NCBI RefSeq assembly: GCF_947623445.1
Contig: NC_135241.1
Span: 23,562,501-23,626,500, forward strand
Direction of reading: 5' to 3'
DNA length: 64,000 bases
Origin: Clavelina lepadiformis
Lineage: Eukaryota; Chordata; Ascidiacea; Aplousobranchia; Clavelinidae
Within the stretch, counting starts at the first letter, position 1. Each line of letters starts with the position of its first letter. Below are positions 42,079 through 53,477 of the stretch, piece by piece. The notes under the pieces are model-generated. The model was given only the letters and a program-made list of their open reading frames with translations, did not search any database and had not been told where the DNA came from. A program made the translations under genes and the position numbers.

Positions 42079-45000
42079 AACTTACTCACCGTAACTAACA
42101 AAAGACAAAATGAGCAGAGTGATTTGGATGTAGAGCTTCATATAGATGCACATGTACTTGCTCACAGAAAATTGTATAAAACTTCCAAACATCACCCACA
42201 TATTCCAAAGATTTAGTGCATGCGTTTTTTGTTCGATGAAGTACTGACCGAATGTAGCTATCAATTGACTAACGACGTTACGGGAAACAACAAATACAAA
42301 ACAAACCTGAGTGATAAACTTAGCTGAATAAACGAGAAGATGTTTGGCATAACTTCGTGAAAATTATACCTTTATCAGTTTTTAAGGTTTTAGTTTTCTC
42401 AATTTTCTTACCGTTAGTCAGTGGAAGTAAAATTCCCAGAGAAATTCCAAACGCGGCAAATAAAATGTAGACAAAATAGGTTGTTCCTTCGGTCGGCTTC
42501 CACAACAAACAAAACACGTAAATGGCAGCATCTAACACGAAGCCAAACAGCATGGGAAGGTTTCTACCAAATCTTTCAGCAAACTTTCCAGCCAGATACG
42601 AAGAAGCAGACTGGAATAATCCAAAGATCACAATCCCAACCCCAACCTGCAAATATATATTTGGGTAATTTGAACGAAACAAGCAGATTGGAAGCTCCCA
42701 GATATAGGCTCAGAAATGTCCGCTCACCTGGTCAACGCCGAGCATACAAGATGCGTAAGAACGCGTCAGCTCTGAGATGACAAAACCTAAACTTGTTCCA
42801 GTGTAAATAGCTATTAAGAATATCAACAAGTGTTTGCCGTGTAACAAAATGTTTTTTAGAGGGGCGAAAGACTGAACGCATTTTTCCAGATTTGTGAGCT
42901 ATAAAAAGGTTACAGGGGTTATGTTGAACTTCAGAAGAACATTAACTTATCAAAGTGAACATTTTAAATTTCTACATACCATCATAATTAAAAAACAGAA
43001 AGCTATGGTAGTTACAAAACAAAGAATTTACAAACCTTCAAACGATCGATGGTTAATGATCCCGACGATGCATTGACAGTGCTGGTATCACAACCAGTGT
43101 CAGATAAAGCAGGCGAACTAGTTTTCACAATCGGGTTTAAACTCACATTGTCTTCAAATGACGTTTGTGAACGACGACTCTGTTCCACTTTCCATTCATT
43201 TAATCTAGCTGTAATGTCTGCAGGCGCGTAGAGAACATGCACCAAGACGGCCATAAGCATTAAGATTACAAATATTCCGATCAGAATAAAAAGAGTCCCT
43301 TCAAAACGTGGGGCGTACCTTTCCAGATTTGCCTCTGTTACGTTTGCGAGTTGGCAGTCATTGGCTCCACAAATGGAGAGGTCAACCGTGGAGTTCACAA
43401 ACCTTCCACCGGAGATGTGCCTATCTAGGTGAAGGCACACAAACGCAATTGCGTTGCTTACAGCCTGAAAAGCAGTGCCCGTTTTAAGTAACATGTGTAC
43501 AAAAAGCAACAATTAAATCAACTTTTTATGCAAGTTTGTCAAAATCTATTTGACATTAAGTATAACTCAGATAATAACTTCGCATCTACGTCAAGTTCAG
43601 TTCGGTTTTCCAGATGTTTGCCTTGTCTGAACACAAACCAAATAATTCACTCAGTTCGGTGGAAACTAATCAGAGTAGACGTAATTATGCAGTAAAAGTA
43701 CAACACATGCGCTATCAGCACAATTCGGTAGCACAGTGCCTATAAATTTTAAACAGCAATTTTCTTACCCTTCCTGCTTCACTAGAACCAAACAGAAAGC
43801 CGGCAAATCGGTTGTGATACCCAAGTTCGTCTTTGAACCGATTCCTTGAGTACTTTTTAGCATAAAAGGAGCTGATAACAGCAAGCCCAGTCCAGCCTGC
43901 TGCTTCTCCTATTCCCAGAAACACTCCACCAGGGATCAATGTATAAGCTGAAGGTGACAAGGAAAAAGTCAAACCTTAATGACGTAAAGCTTTGCAGCAT
44001 GCTGCTGTAGAGCAGTGCTTTGTCATTCCCTGATTGCCGCCCAATATGTGATTTTCGTTGTTGTGCGATTTTTAAGCCACCTTTTATGAGTTGGAATTAT
44101 GCTAAACAATACCAACATTAACATATACCGTAACGACAATAACACACCAACATTGCGTACACAAAGGTTGCCATGGCTTCTGCACTACACAAGCCAAATA
44201 AAATTCCTGTACAAGGAATATACAGCACTTCAAAAATGCGAGGGGTTACACAGCTTTTTAAATTTAGGATTTAAATAACACTTTTACTTATTGCACATAC
44301 AAAGCTAACAAATATTTTTACGTCCAATATAGTTTTTGGTTTAGACATGGAAAAGTGGTAGCAAGAATAGATTACTTTGCAAATGTTAAACACAATCGTT
44401 TAAAAAGTGGTTTCAAGGGGTGGGTGGCCCCAGCTGTTGCGCGAAGATTGAATAAACACTGCTTTATTGGCATCAGTAAGCAAAATTATGTTGCAACGGT
44501 TCGTATTGAAAACAACAAACTAACTTGGATAGAGATTGGCTAAAGCATAAGTTGCGTAAGATAGTTCTCCAATGATAAGAATTGCTTTTACCCCAATGGT
44601 TTCGGTAAGGAACGGGACAAATACCACCACTGCCAAAGCTACAGCAAATCCCACGCTTAGTGAAGTGGTACCTGCAGAACCAATAGCATGTGCGTCAACA
44701 AATTGCTATTTTGGATATGGGTTATAAAGTATTAAGCCCTTACCAATGCCGCCTTCTATGCTGATACTCGAAGCCAATGCAAATATCCCCTGCACTCCAG
44801 AATGTAGCAGAAAGCAGCCCAAATAAAAGAGAATAATGTGCTTATTTGACGACACGTTCATCTCCAACCAATGTTGACAATCGATATCCTATTTAGCGTT
44901 ACAATTTTGCTTTTCCTGAAACACACGTTGAAAATACCAGTCAACTCACCATATTTTCGATCATTTGTAGCTACAAAAACAAAGACCATCGTTATAATAG

Positions 45001-45168
45001 CACAAATCGTGCGTAGCCATATACACTAACTGAAGTGACGCTGTAGAGCCTCTTGACATTGTGCTGAACAACTACCCACTACCCAGGAATGAAATTGCTG
45101 TGCTTTCGTATATCTTACAGTAATCTTACATCTGGCGTGGTATGCTCATCACCAGCAGACGCCGCCAT
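42079..45168 (-). CDS. UNC93A: UNC93A-like multi-pass membrane protein (MFS fold)
   Basis: Minus-strand exons: 45168-45130 (MAASAGDEHTTPD), 44970-44950 (21-nt microexon, LQMIENM), 44888-44744, 44671-44525, optional 44206-44129, 43947-43769, 43464-43036, 42898-42728, 42646-42412 and a C-terminal exon from about 42305 to 42082. UNC-93 family blocks include FYLGCFLLHSGVQGIFALAS (first membrane helix), VPFLTETIGVKAILIIGELS, YTLIPGGVFLGIGEAAGW (human YTLIPTSILLGLGAAPLW), GTSLGFVISELTRSYASCML and GVGIVIFGLFQSASSYLAGK. About 11-12 membrane segments are expected in the complete protein. Its role is uncertain: UNC-93 relatives regulate K+ channels or traffic nucleic-acid-sensing receptors. The last boundary is unresolved: the 42412 donor leaves phase 1 while the next acceptor expects phase 0. 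The apparent terminal exon ends in a perfect donor (GGTGAGTAAG), so the true stop is probably further downstream. Confidence 0.85.
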
Positions 45169-45299
45169 TTCGTTAGCAGGTGGCTTTTGAAAGGCAACTT
45201 GTGTCCATCAGTAGAAACATGATCTGGTTTTAAGTTGTAAATTTATCTTTCCATATGAGCTCGGCAAGACGGTATACATTTCGGGTCTAGTAAAAAGCA

Positions 45300-45381
45300 T
45301 ACAAGCGCACAACCACAGGATGCGTTAGTATACTAGACCCCAGCTACTCAAATTGTGACGTTATCTGTTTGTGCACTTGTA
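45300..45381. repeat. Short inverted-repeat element, copy B (82 bp)
   Basis: It begins TACAAGCGCACAACCACAGG and ends, reverse complemented, TACAAGTGCACAAACAGATA. It is the partner of the copy at 3073-3155 and shares its interior. Confidence 0.6.
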
Positions 45382-45924
45382 TAATAGATACTAGTAGAAT
45401 TTTGGGTCTAGTAATTAGACCATAAAATGCTTCCCGAAATACTCTCTCCAGCAACTCGCCATAAGTTAATCACTAAACCGGCTAATTTCAATGTTCACCA
45501 ACCTTACCAAAACCCTGCAGAATGTTGTCCGTACAATATTGATCAGTTTGAACCCATGAGTTCACCGTTAGGCGAGAGAATAGGCTATTTAATGCCAGAC
45601 TAAGGAAAGTCCTTGCACTACCTAAATGACTCTTCATCATTCCAGCGAAAATTTTCTGGATTTCTGACACAAATATGATGAATACTGCTTTTAGTTTGGT
45701 TATTGTAGAAATTTGGTACGATAAGTCTGTTTTAAAATCTCCCCAAGTTATGCTAATTCTGGCACAAACATCTTTAGTGCTAAGCCACATTTACCAACAT
45801 ACTTAACCGGAGATATACTTGTCGTATTTGCCTAGGTAAAAATTTTACCTTGGATTTGGCTACCGACCTTGTCTTTCCGCGTATTTTCCCGACGAATGCC
45901 TTTTTTTATATTTCTTACTATTTT

Positions 45925-45992
45925 ATGCGGTCTTGCCTGAATTTGAACCTGTTTACCAGGGCCACTGAACAAAAGCAAACGTCATTGATGCC
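45925..45992 (-). repeat. tRNA-derived SINE, 3' fragment (copy 3)
   Basis: On the minus strand it reads GGCATCAATGACGTTTGC, then CAGTGGCCCTGGTAAACAGG and TTCAAATTCAGGCAAGA. This matches the tail of the copy at 2022-2200; the tRNA-like head is missing. Confidence 0.5.
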
Positions 45993-47207
45993 ATATTGTT
46001 TTTCCCTAATTAGCCTAGCCTTCTTAGAGTATTACAATCAGGGCTAAAAGAGGTTTAACTTTTTTGCCGTAATTAATGAACTGCAGACAAAAAGAAACAA
46101 CCATGATTTCATGTATAAATGCAATCGTTTGCTCCGTATTCGGTATCTTAATGTCTCATGGTAATTTCGATAACTGCTTTAAAACGTACCACAAATGTAG
46201 AGTCCAAGCTGTGTTATGGTATATAAATAATCAAAGCCCTATCGGTTACATCTATTGAAATGCGAGATGGCCACATCACTTTGGTTTGTAATCAATCGCT
46301 AAAACGCGCTCAAAAATATTTAAAGTAAAAATTGCTTGTAACAGCTGGCTTGGCCACTAAACCCGTAATTCACATCCTATCGTTCATTTTTCACCTTTGA
46401 CAGTGGGGAGCAAAAACTGAAAAGTATTGTGCTACAACCTCTTTATATACGACTGGCAGGTGCGTCCAATTAGTACATTAGCCTACTGCTTTATTATTAT
46501 TTGCGCAGGCTTATTAACATTTTTGAATAATATTTTAATTTATCGTTACATGATACTTTGGCACGCCGACAAATCCATAACATTTAAGTATTTCGTGAAT
46601 AGTTACTAAAAAGACTACTAGGTCGCCAACTTTCACGTTATTTTTGCTAATCTAGGTACCAACTGTCCATATGGTACAAGTAACAAACGCAATCTACTCG
46701 TGACATCGTTATTTCATAGATGAAATCCCGGGCCAGTTACTACAGTAAGACATCTTAGTGCTGTATCTCGATTGTTCTTAAAGAACTTTCAATCAATCGA
46801 TTCTGTTTCTTAACCTACAGCGGTTTGGCTGGCACCTTTTCCGTGACGTAATGCCTTGCAAAAAATGTTTTTCATATTAGTGAATGAACTTTGTTGCTTT
46901 CGATAATCTTATTGTGAAGAAACTTCTATTTGCTCATTACCAAATATTCTTTCATCAAATCCTTATTTTGTGTTATTTTTATCTGTGTGATTGCTGCTGC
47001 AGGCAAGCTGCGTTATCAAACGAAATAAAGCATCCAACTCCAACTTTCTGCGTAATTAAAGCTACTGTGTCCTACTCCTTGTAAAAGTCACTTTTAAACG
47101 CTTATTCTAGCAGGTAGTTTTGTTATGTACAATTAGTTAGGTTGCATCGGTGATGGGAATTTCTTAAACATAAATTGCTGCAGTGTTACATTCATTATAT
47201 TCTATAT

Positions 47208-47527
47208 CAGTGGTTCCCAAACTTTTTCAGCTTGTGGCACACTAGAAAAATTAGAAAACGCTCGCGGCACACTTACAAGAGAAGAAATGTTGCTTTAAAA
47301 AATTACCCTACTCTTTCGACAATGCCATAATTGGTCTCATCGTCACATGTGCTTATTTCTCAGCTATTGAAGCAGTTAGAAAGCTTTTAAGTCGCATATG
47401 CTTGTCTGCATGCCTTATTTTAAATATTTATACAGTTCTTTTCCAAAATTCCAAAAAGATTCGCGGCACACCTGAGAATCTGTGGCGGCACACTAGTGTG
47501 CCGCGGCACACAGTTTGGGAATCACTG
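47208..47527. mobile_element. Non-autonomous hAT-type MITE, 320 bp
   Basis: The ends are CAGTGGTTCCCAAACT and, reverse complemented, CAGTGATTCCCAAACT: a 16-bp inverted repeat with one mismatch. Perfect 8-bp target duplications, TTCTATAT, lie at 47200-47207 and 47528-47535. Subterminal GCGGCACAC motifs repeat on both sides. It is noncoding and, given the exact duplication, may be fairly young. Confidence 0.94.
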
Positions 47528-48139
47528 TTCTATATAGTACTCTACTGTAACAACACGCCAATTGGAGTAAGGTTCGTTTTACATGATACATGCATCCTCT
47601 GACAGACCTCAACAGCAAATATTTCCGAAACTCATTGATCGTTAGGCAAGTAAGCTTTATACCATTGCCCTTTAGATTAGATGCAACGAAAAATTATAAA
47701 AAGTCAAATTTAGGTCGCAACGACTAAAATTCAAGCAGTGCATTCTCTTCAATCATAGGCATAGTAAGGGAGCACACAGAAACAGGACAAAACTTTGCAA
47801 CAGTAGGCCTACGCATTCCTGTTAATTTGTCACTTCGTTTACATTTAATTCCGCATGTACGAATTCCGTTAGAACAAATGGACAAACTGAGAGTTCTTGG
47901 ATGGTAAACTGTGAAACTGTTGACGATGTACCGGTATGTAACTCTCCATCGTCCCGTTTAAAATAACATGACAATTTTTTGCAGTAATAATAAACCAACC
48001 TCAGCTTCAAGTTTTGAGAAACCGGAAACGAAGTTCTCTCATCCTTTTTTTCTCGTCATGTAAGCACACTTTGCTGCGATATTAATTTTCTGTAGAGTGC
48101 AAAGTACCGCAACCAGTACGAGCTTCCTACAATGACATG

Positions 48140-48705
48140 GTAGAATTTTCTCTAACTTGGCCTTCGGTGTATTTTTCTGCTTTATTATTCTTTATGACGT
48201 AACTAACGCAATTCAAAACGAGCCAATCGGTTATTGGTTTTCTCCAATAGAGTCCAATCCGCATTTATCAGTTGATGAAAACAAATCGTTTGCTTCTAAA
48301 ATGGTTGAAGTAGTTGCAATGTGCAACTTATTGCCATTGCTGTTGAACAAATATCCATTTGTGATCAACAACTTTGCACTAGATCATTTAGTAAATAAGT
48401 TAGATGGTACTATGTCATGGCCTATACTGTACCAAGTTGTCAAGTTTGTTGCTGATTTTACAGGTATGCTAGGCCTATATGCTGTGTTCTGAAATTTACC
48501 GGTAGATCCGATGGTAAGCTATTTCGATGGCCAATTTCAAAAGAAGATTTAACTTCCGAAAGTTAAATTGCCTACCGGCACTTCATTGCTTATTTTGACT
48601 TGCCAAGGATTTTTACTAAACCTTTGGAAAACCTGGAAGTTCTGATTGAAGGGACGAAGTTTACTCTCATCTGGAGGAATAACGCTCAGACTTGGTAAGC
48701 AGAAT
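48140..48705 (+). other. Possible exons of an unknown plus-strand gene
   Basis: An open stretch from about 48140 to 48466 ends at a good donor (TTTTACAG|GTATGC). It encodes a hydrophobic N-terminal segment followed by QNEPIGYWFSPIESNPHLSV and MVEVVAMCNLLPLLLNKYPF. About 110 bp further, another open stretch includes FDLPRIFTKPLENLEVLIEG and ends at a TG|GTAAGC donor near 48695. No ATG precedes the first open stretch in frame, and the acceptors are weak. The second has a faint immunoglobulin I-set look (PxIFTKPLxNLEVLxEG), but the conserved Cys is not seen. It may be a degenerate or partial gene. Confidence 0.25.
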
Positions 48706-51700
48706 GAATTTGTTTTACAGTACACGGCCAAATACAATTTACAATTTGAGCAGCAGAGGCCTAGCACACTAGTGTGTAACATGTTTGTGCACTTCTGCAA
48801 TTAACTCGAGTTGGGCTTAATAACGGCGCCTTAAGGTGAATTGGAAAGTGTGTGGGCATACTACATTGTACAGAGTGCGCTATGTCGCAAACTGCCATTG
48901 TAACAAAATTGCACCATCTAAACTTTGGTCGACACCAAAATGCACTTTTTTTGAGTATAAACTTTCGTGTAAGCTATAATATTTTCAAGTAACATGGAAA
49001 GTGCCACAGAACTCCAATAATTTAGAAGATAAAAGCTTTCTTCACTCGTTTGACGGTTCCATTAAGAAAATTCAGTTTGCATCACGCAACAATAAGCATA
49101 TGAAATTTGGAGAGGTTGCTTTATGCTTATAGGCTACAAACCACTATAAGTTATAGTGATCTGTAAAAACGAACCGTATTGCTCTGCGACACAAAAAACT
49201 TGGCCGATATAGTCGAGTTGCAACTATATAAGGTTCTAGTCTAAAGTAGGCGAACTTTTTTAGTATGCACCTGAAACATAATTATCGATTTTTTAGAACC
49301 CTAGACATTTTACCGATATATACTGCAAGCGGGCCGCTGTTGCTTGGGATACCGTTACCGGCGTGTTCTGCTGTTGCAATATTAACAAACGCTGTTGCTT
49401 AGAAAGTAATGATAGCTAAGAGAGAATTAATTATCAAACTTCATTGTAACCGTTCTAAGATGTCTTATACGCAGTAGCTAACTCTATCACAATAATACAT
49501 TTTCCTTTATGTCTGCAGTGGCTACTTTTAGCAGTTGATTTCAGTATAACAGATATAAATAAGGAAAGTATTTTGGGAAGAGTATAACAGAGTAAAATGG
49601 GTTTCATATGCCTAAACTTAAATAAGTGAGTTTGCTACTAAATATGTGACGAGTATCGTGTATTCGTAGTTTATTTGATTGTTAATGAATTAGTGATGGG
49701 GTTAGCTTGCTGTATTTTTACTGTTGGTCAAAGAAGAAGTAGATTAATAAGGCCTATAATTGAAATTTAAACATTGACAGCTTAAAACAACACGAAGTTG
49801 TTTTGAAAACTACGAGGCTGGTACTGAATGCATTAAGTTGCGCTTGCCGACAAAACATTTTGATTCATGTGGAGAGTTTTTCTCGTTTTACTAGCGCTAG
49901 GCGGCAATCTAACCAAGTTTTAAACTTCCATGTAGGTCTTTGAAGGGTCATTAAGACGAAGAACTAGTTGCGTAGATGCGTGGTTTAAATCACGTTGCAA
50001 AGAACCATCGTAAAATTTTAACGTTGTTGACTGGCATTTTGCCCGCTATAATCTGGCCAACCCGTGAACTTGGTTTATTTAAGGACTTTAATTCTTTGAA
50101 TCTACTGTACGTCGGATCTAAAAATGTATACAACTTTGTGCTATCATCGAGTAGAAATGTGTTTACCAACTTTTGCGTTTGTTTTGGTGCTGACTAATCA
50201 CTGATGTTAAATTAAATGTTCCACATTGGTCAAGTTGTCACGAAAGCTTGTGCTTCAGGCATATGACAGTACATCTGGTCATTTCTGTTTTGCTTTAAAT
50301 GGTGCTGAGAAATCTGATGCTATCGGAAATGCTGATGTTATCACCAAGCTCTGTAGTAAATACTTTATTTACTAATTAAATAAGAACTAGTAATTTTGAT
50401 GTAAAGTACTTCTAAAACTAGCCTTAATGCCGTAAGTAAGAACGATGTTTACAGTTTGCTGGAAAATTATGTTTTTATTTGAATAAGTTGCGTCACAGAA
50501 GATGACTACCCTCAGTTAAAACAAGGACCAGTGAATTACGTAGGGATGCCTAAAAATGAAACAAGACGCCGAATTAAGTTCGTCCACGTGCGGCTGGGTA
50601 ACTTTGAGTTGTAGGATCGTGAGTTGCGAAATGTTTGGAGAATTTTCTCACAATTATGCGCCAGCGCAACAGCGATGTTTTTAAATATCTTAGTAAAGAT
50701 CTACTTGGTAGTATTGAGAAAGTGAATAATAATAAAAGATGCGAGCAGCAATTGCAAATGTCCTCATGCGACGCAAAATATTTCCACACTATACCTTAAT
50801 CTCCATTGTGAGCCTAATAAACTAGTAAGTTCACACAGAGGCATGGCTGAAGACACGTTTGCTTTTTTATTTCTATTATAGTAGAATCATCTCGTACCTT
50901 GCATTTTTGCCCATTTGGGCTCGTTATTTGATTAGCATTTGTGATTATCGTCAAACATGCTCGACTCCGCCTGTACAAGCGATTTGCACGTTTGCATAGC
51001 ATGCAAATCACCAACTGCTATATTTGAGCTGCATTCCATGAATGGTAAATAGAAAACACGATAACAAAAATTATGTGTGACCTGTCGTGACGCGACAATG
51101 CAACTTTATGCTGGTATAAACAAGTTGACATTTTTCAAACTACCCAAATTTGAGTGCCTTGTGACGAATCCAATTATTCCATCCGCTTCTATTGCTAATT
51201 TTAGAAACATGGAATGTCACAGTCTTCTTTGCGTGATGCAGTCGGTTCTGAAACGCGCTTTTCTCCTGATGGGAAGATTTGTCGCAGGGATTAAAGATAA
51301 TGATGCGTCAAAATGTAAAGATTTCAGGTACAGAAAATCTTTGAAGGGTTGTTTTTCTTTATTTAGCTTGGGAAAACGTGCGTTACAACCATGTGTGTAG
51401 TTACTCGTTGTGCCTCGAGTCGATTTTCCATTTGATGTAACTGAAACTGCTTGGCGAGACAGGGACCGTTTGGTTGGTAGGACGCGGTTATTTTTGTTAA
51501 AATTCAGTCTTAGGAAACACACTTGCATAGCATTGAACGAGACACCGATTGTTTTACAACTCAAATTCTTATCAGCCACGAATGCACAATTTTATAGCGT
51601 TACTATCTCGTACAGCGAGATGGCGCAAGAGATACGTACCTTAACGATTTTATCTTTGGGTATTGCACAATCGGATGGCCAAATATGAAAGCCGCAAGTG

Positions 51701-52579
51701 ACAAGTAAAAATTGCGGCTTGATCAATGAAAAATCAATGATCAATGAAATTTTTCGAATTTGAAATTTCTCCACACCCTCGTTCTTATGCCACGTTTCGG
51801 TAACAGGCACGTGATGATATGCGTCATCAATAGTTACGTAGAATTTGTCAATAAAACGAAATTATCTTTACAGTTAAAAGTAATAGCGCTAAATTTTTTT
51901 TGGGTTAATTGTAACCCAAAGGTCTATGATGACGATACAGAAATCTAAATATAATCCACAATTCGAATGACATGAGGTTGCTGACTTCATTTTCTCATCA
52001 AGTCTGCACACTATTTACGGTGGTTTTAATATTTGCATTGGGGCTGACCGGCTGACAACCAAGATACGAAGCTATTAATATTACTGGTAATTAGTTATTT
52101 AAAATCATCGCCTCCCATGCGCATGCGTCTGATAAGGTGTCAATCCAGTTTACTCATCGATTTTAAGACAGCGATGACCTTTTTTGTAACAAACACAAAC
52201 AACTACCAATAGTTTATAAAGATCGGTGATTTACTCGATGAAAAACTAATTATACTTTACATGCTGGTAGTTCAAGTATGACATAGGCCATTGATGTTAG
52301 CGTTTGCCTAATTCTTATTATATTCGGATGATTTTCACTGACGCCTAAGCTTGCGCAAAAGCGTCACTGATGCGAACGAGAGATCGAGAAAAAAGTGAAA
52401 AAATGCTGCCAGTTTCGAACCAGACGAGCGCGTAAATAAATTATAATTATGCGACATTTTTTTCTTCTTGAATGTCAGGTTATTGTGCTCAGGCTGCTTT
52501 CTCTCGTTTATTTATTTATCAATGACGACGATGCTCGCCCGCCTCTCGTCTCATTCGCTCTGTGGTCGGCCCTGGCAGG

Positions 52580-52586
52580 TATAAAA
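52580..52586 (+). promoter_or_regulatory. TATA box of GPHB5
   Basis: TATAAAA in a GC-richer context (GGCAGGTATAAAAGGCAGC) lies about 140 nt before the ATG. That would place transcription start near 52610 and leave a short 5' UTR. A canonical TATA box suits a tissue-restricted hormone gene. Confidence 0.65.
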
Positions 52587-52724
52587 GGCAGCGCTTAGGA
52601 TCAGAGGCTCAATTGAAATCTAGCAGCAGAGAACAGCTGGTCTATCAGCGGAAAATATTACGAGTTTGAAAACGTATATACGTACAAGAAATTACCTATT
52701 CGCTTTGAACATTATTTAAACGTA

Positions 52725-53477
52725 ATGGCATCAATGAAAGCTTCAGCTCAAAGAGTTGATCAACTTATACTTGGACTTTTAATTTGCCTCACAATTGCCG
52801 CAACGGTCAAGGCGGCAGCCATCGAAGCATCGATCAGCGAACAAAATACGCGATCTTTTATAAAGGATCTAACAAGGTTCGCGAGACTGAGAAGCAAAAG
52901 AAGTCCAGAGGAAATGGTCGCAGAATCCACTGACGCTGGTTCGTGGAGCGAAGACGGTGAAGTGAAGACCAATTTGTTGGGTCGCGTCTCAAGAGAAGTC
53001 ATCACGACTCGAATGCATGCCTTTCGCCGAAACGGAGCCGGCGGTCACGACCGTACTGTGAAGTGCGGCAACTGCGAACTCAGATTGCGACAGGTGGCCG
53101 TGAAGAAACCGACCTGTAGAGTACGCAAAGTTGTCATTTCCACTTGCGCTGGAATGTGCGAGACCTTTGAGGTGAGAACACGTTTAAACCTCTTCCTGTA
53201 AATACTTGTAAAGTCGTGTTATCTAGTTTTTAATTTAAAACTACCGCCGCTCGCAACGTCAAATTAAAGTGTCTACTTTATTTCTTAGATTCCGGAAATG
53301 AATGGTCTCACGAAGAAACATCATACTGTATGCAGGCCAAGCCAAGTGGAATATGTTTCCGTCAAACTCCAGGGTTGCGCAAGAGGTGTATACCCATTCG
53401 TTACATTAAGCAAAGCAACGGCGTGCAAATGCCAGAAATGTTCGTCGAAAGACACTTCGTGCAGGTCCCTGTACTGA
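52725..53477 (+). CDS. GPHB5: Thyrostimulin beta subunit (glycoprotein hormone beta-5)
   Basis: Two exons (52725-53171, 53289-53477) encode 211 residues. The cystine-knot domain matches human GPHB5 closely: a 14-residue spacing from NC to KKPTC (human GC to KKPGC), then CAGMCETFE (human CWGRCETWE) with the CxGxC knot motif at 141-145. HHTVC (human HHRVC), VSVKLQGCARGVYPF (human VTVKLPNCAPGVDPF) and ACKCQKC (human RCDCGAC) follow. The protein is a secreted hormone subunit, pairing with GPHA2 in other animals to act on an LGR-type receptor. Residues about 10-31 form a signal peptide. Unlike vertebrate GPHB5, about 80 residues lie between signal and knot, with a furin-type RSKR at 56-59. No N-x-S/T sequon is present. 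Eleven cysteines are visible, one (114) beyond the usual ten. The ATG is followed by an uninterrupted signal sequence. Confidence 0.9.

Larger units (their letters stand above)
45169..52724. other. Gene-poor 7.5 kb region
   Basis: No recognised gene. It holds the second copy of the short inverted-repeat element (45300-45381), a SINE-tail fragment (45925-45992), SINE-like sequence near 46335-46370, a complete hAT MITE (47208-47527), and a plus-strand stretch with weak coding character at 48140-48705. The right-hand end should contain the upstream regulatory region of GPHB5. Confidence 0.5.

Noticed and set aside
45488-45790. Minus-strand 100-codon open frame
   Set aside because: No ATG-supported start, no domain, and the wording does not match a family I know.
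51077-51579. Overlapping open frames of 107-120 codons on both strands
   Set aside because: Mutually antisense frames of similar length with no family match are typical of chance in a locally less AT-rich stretch.
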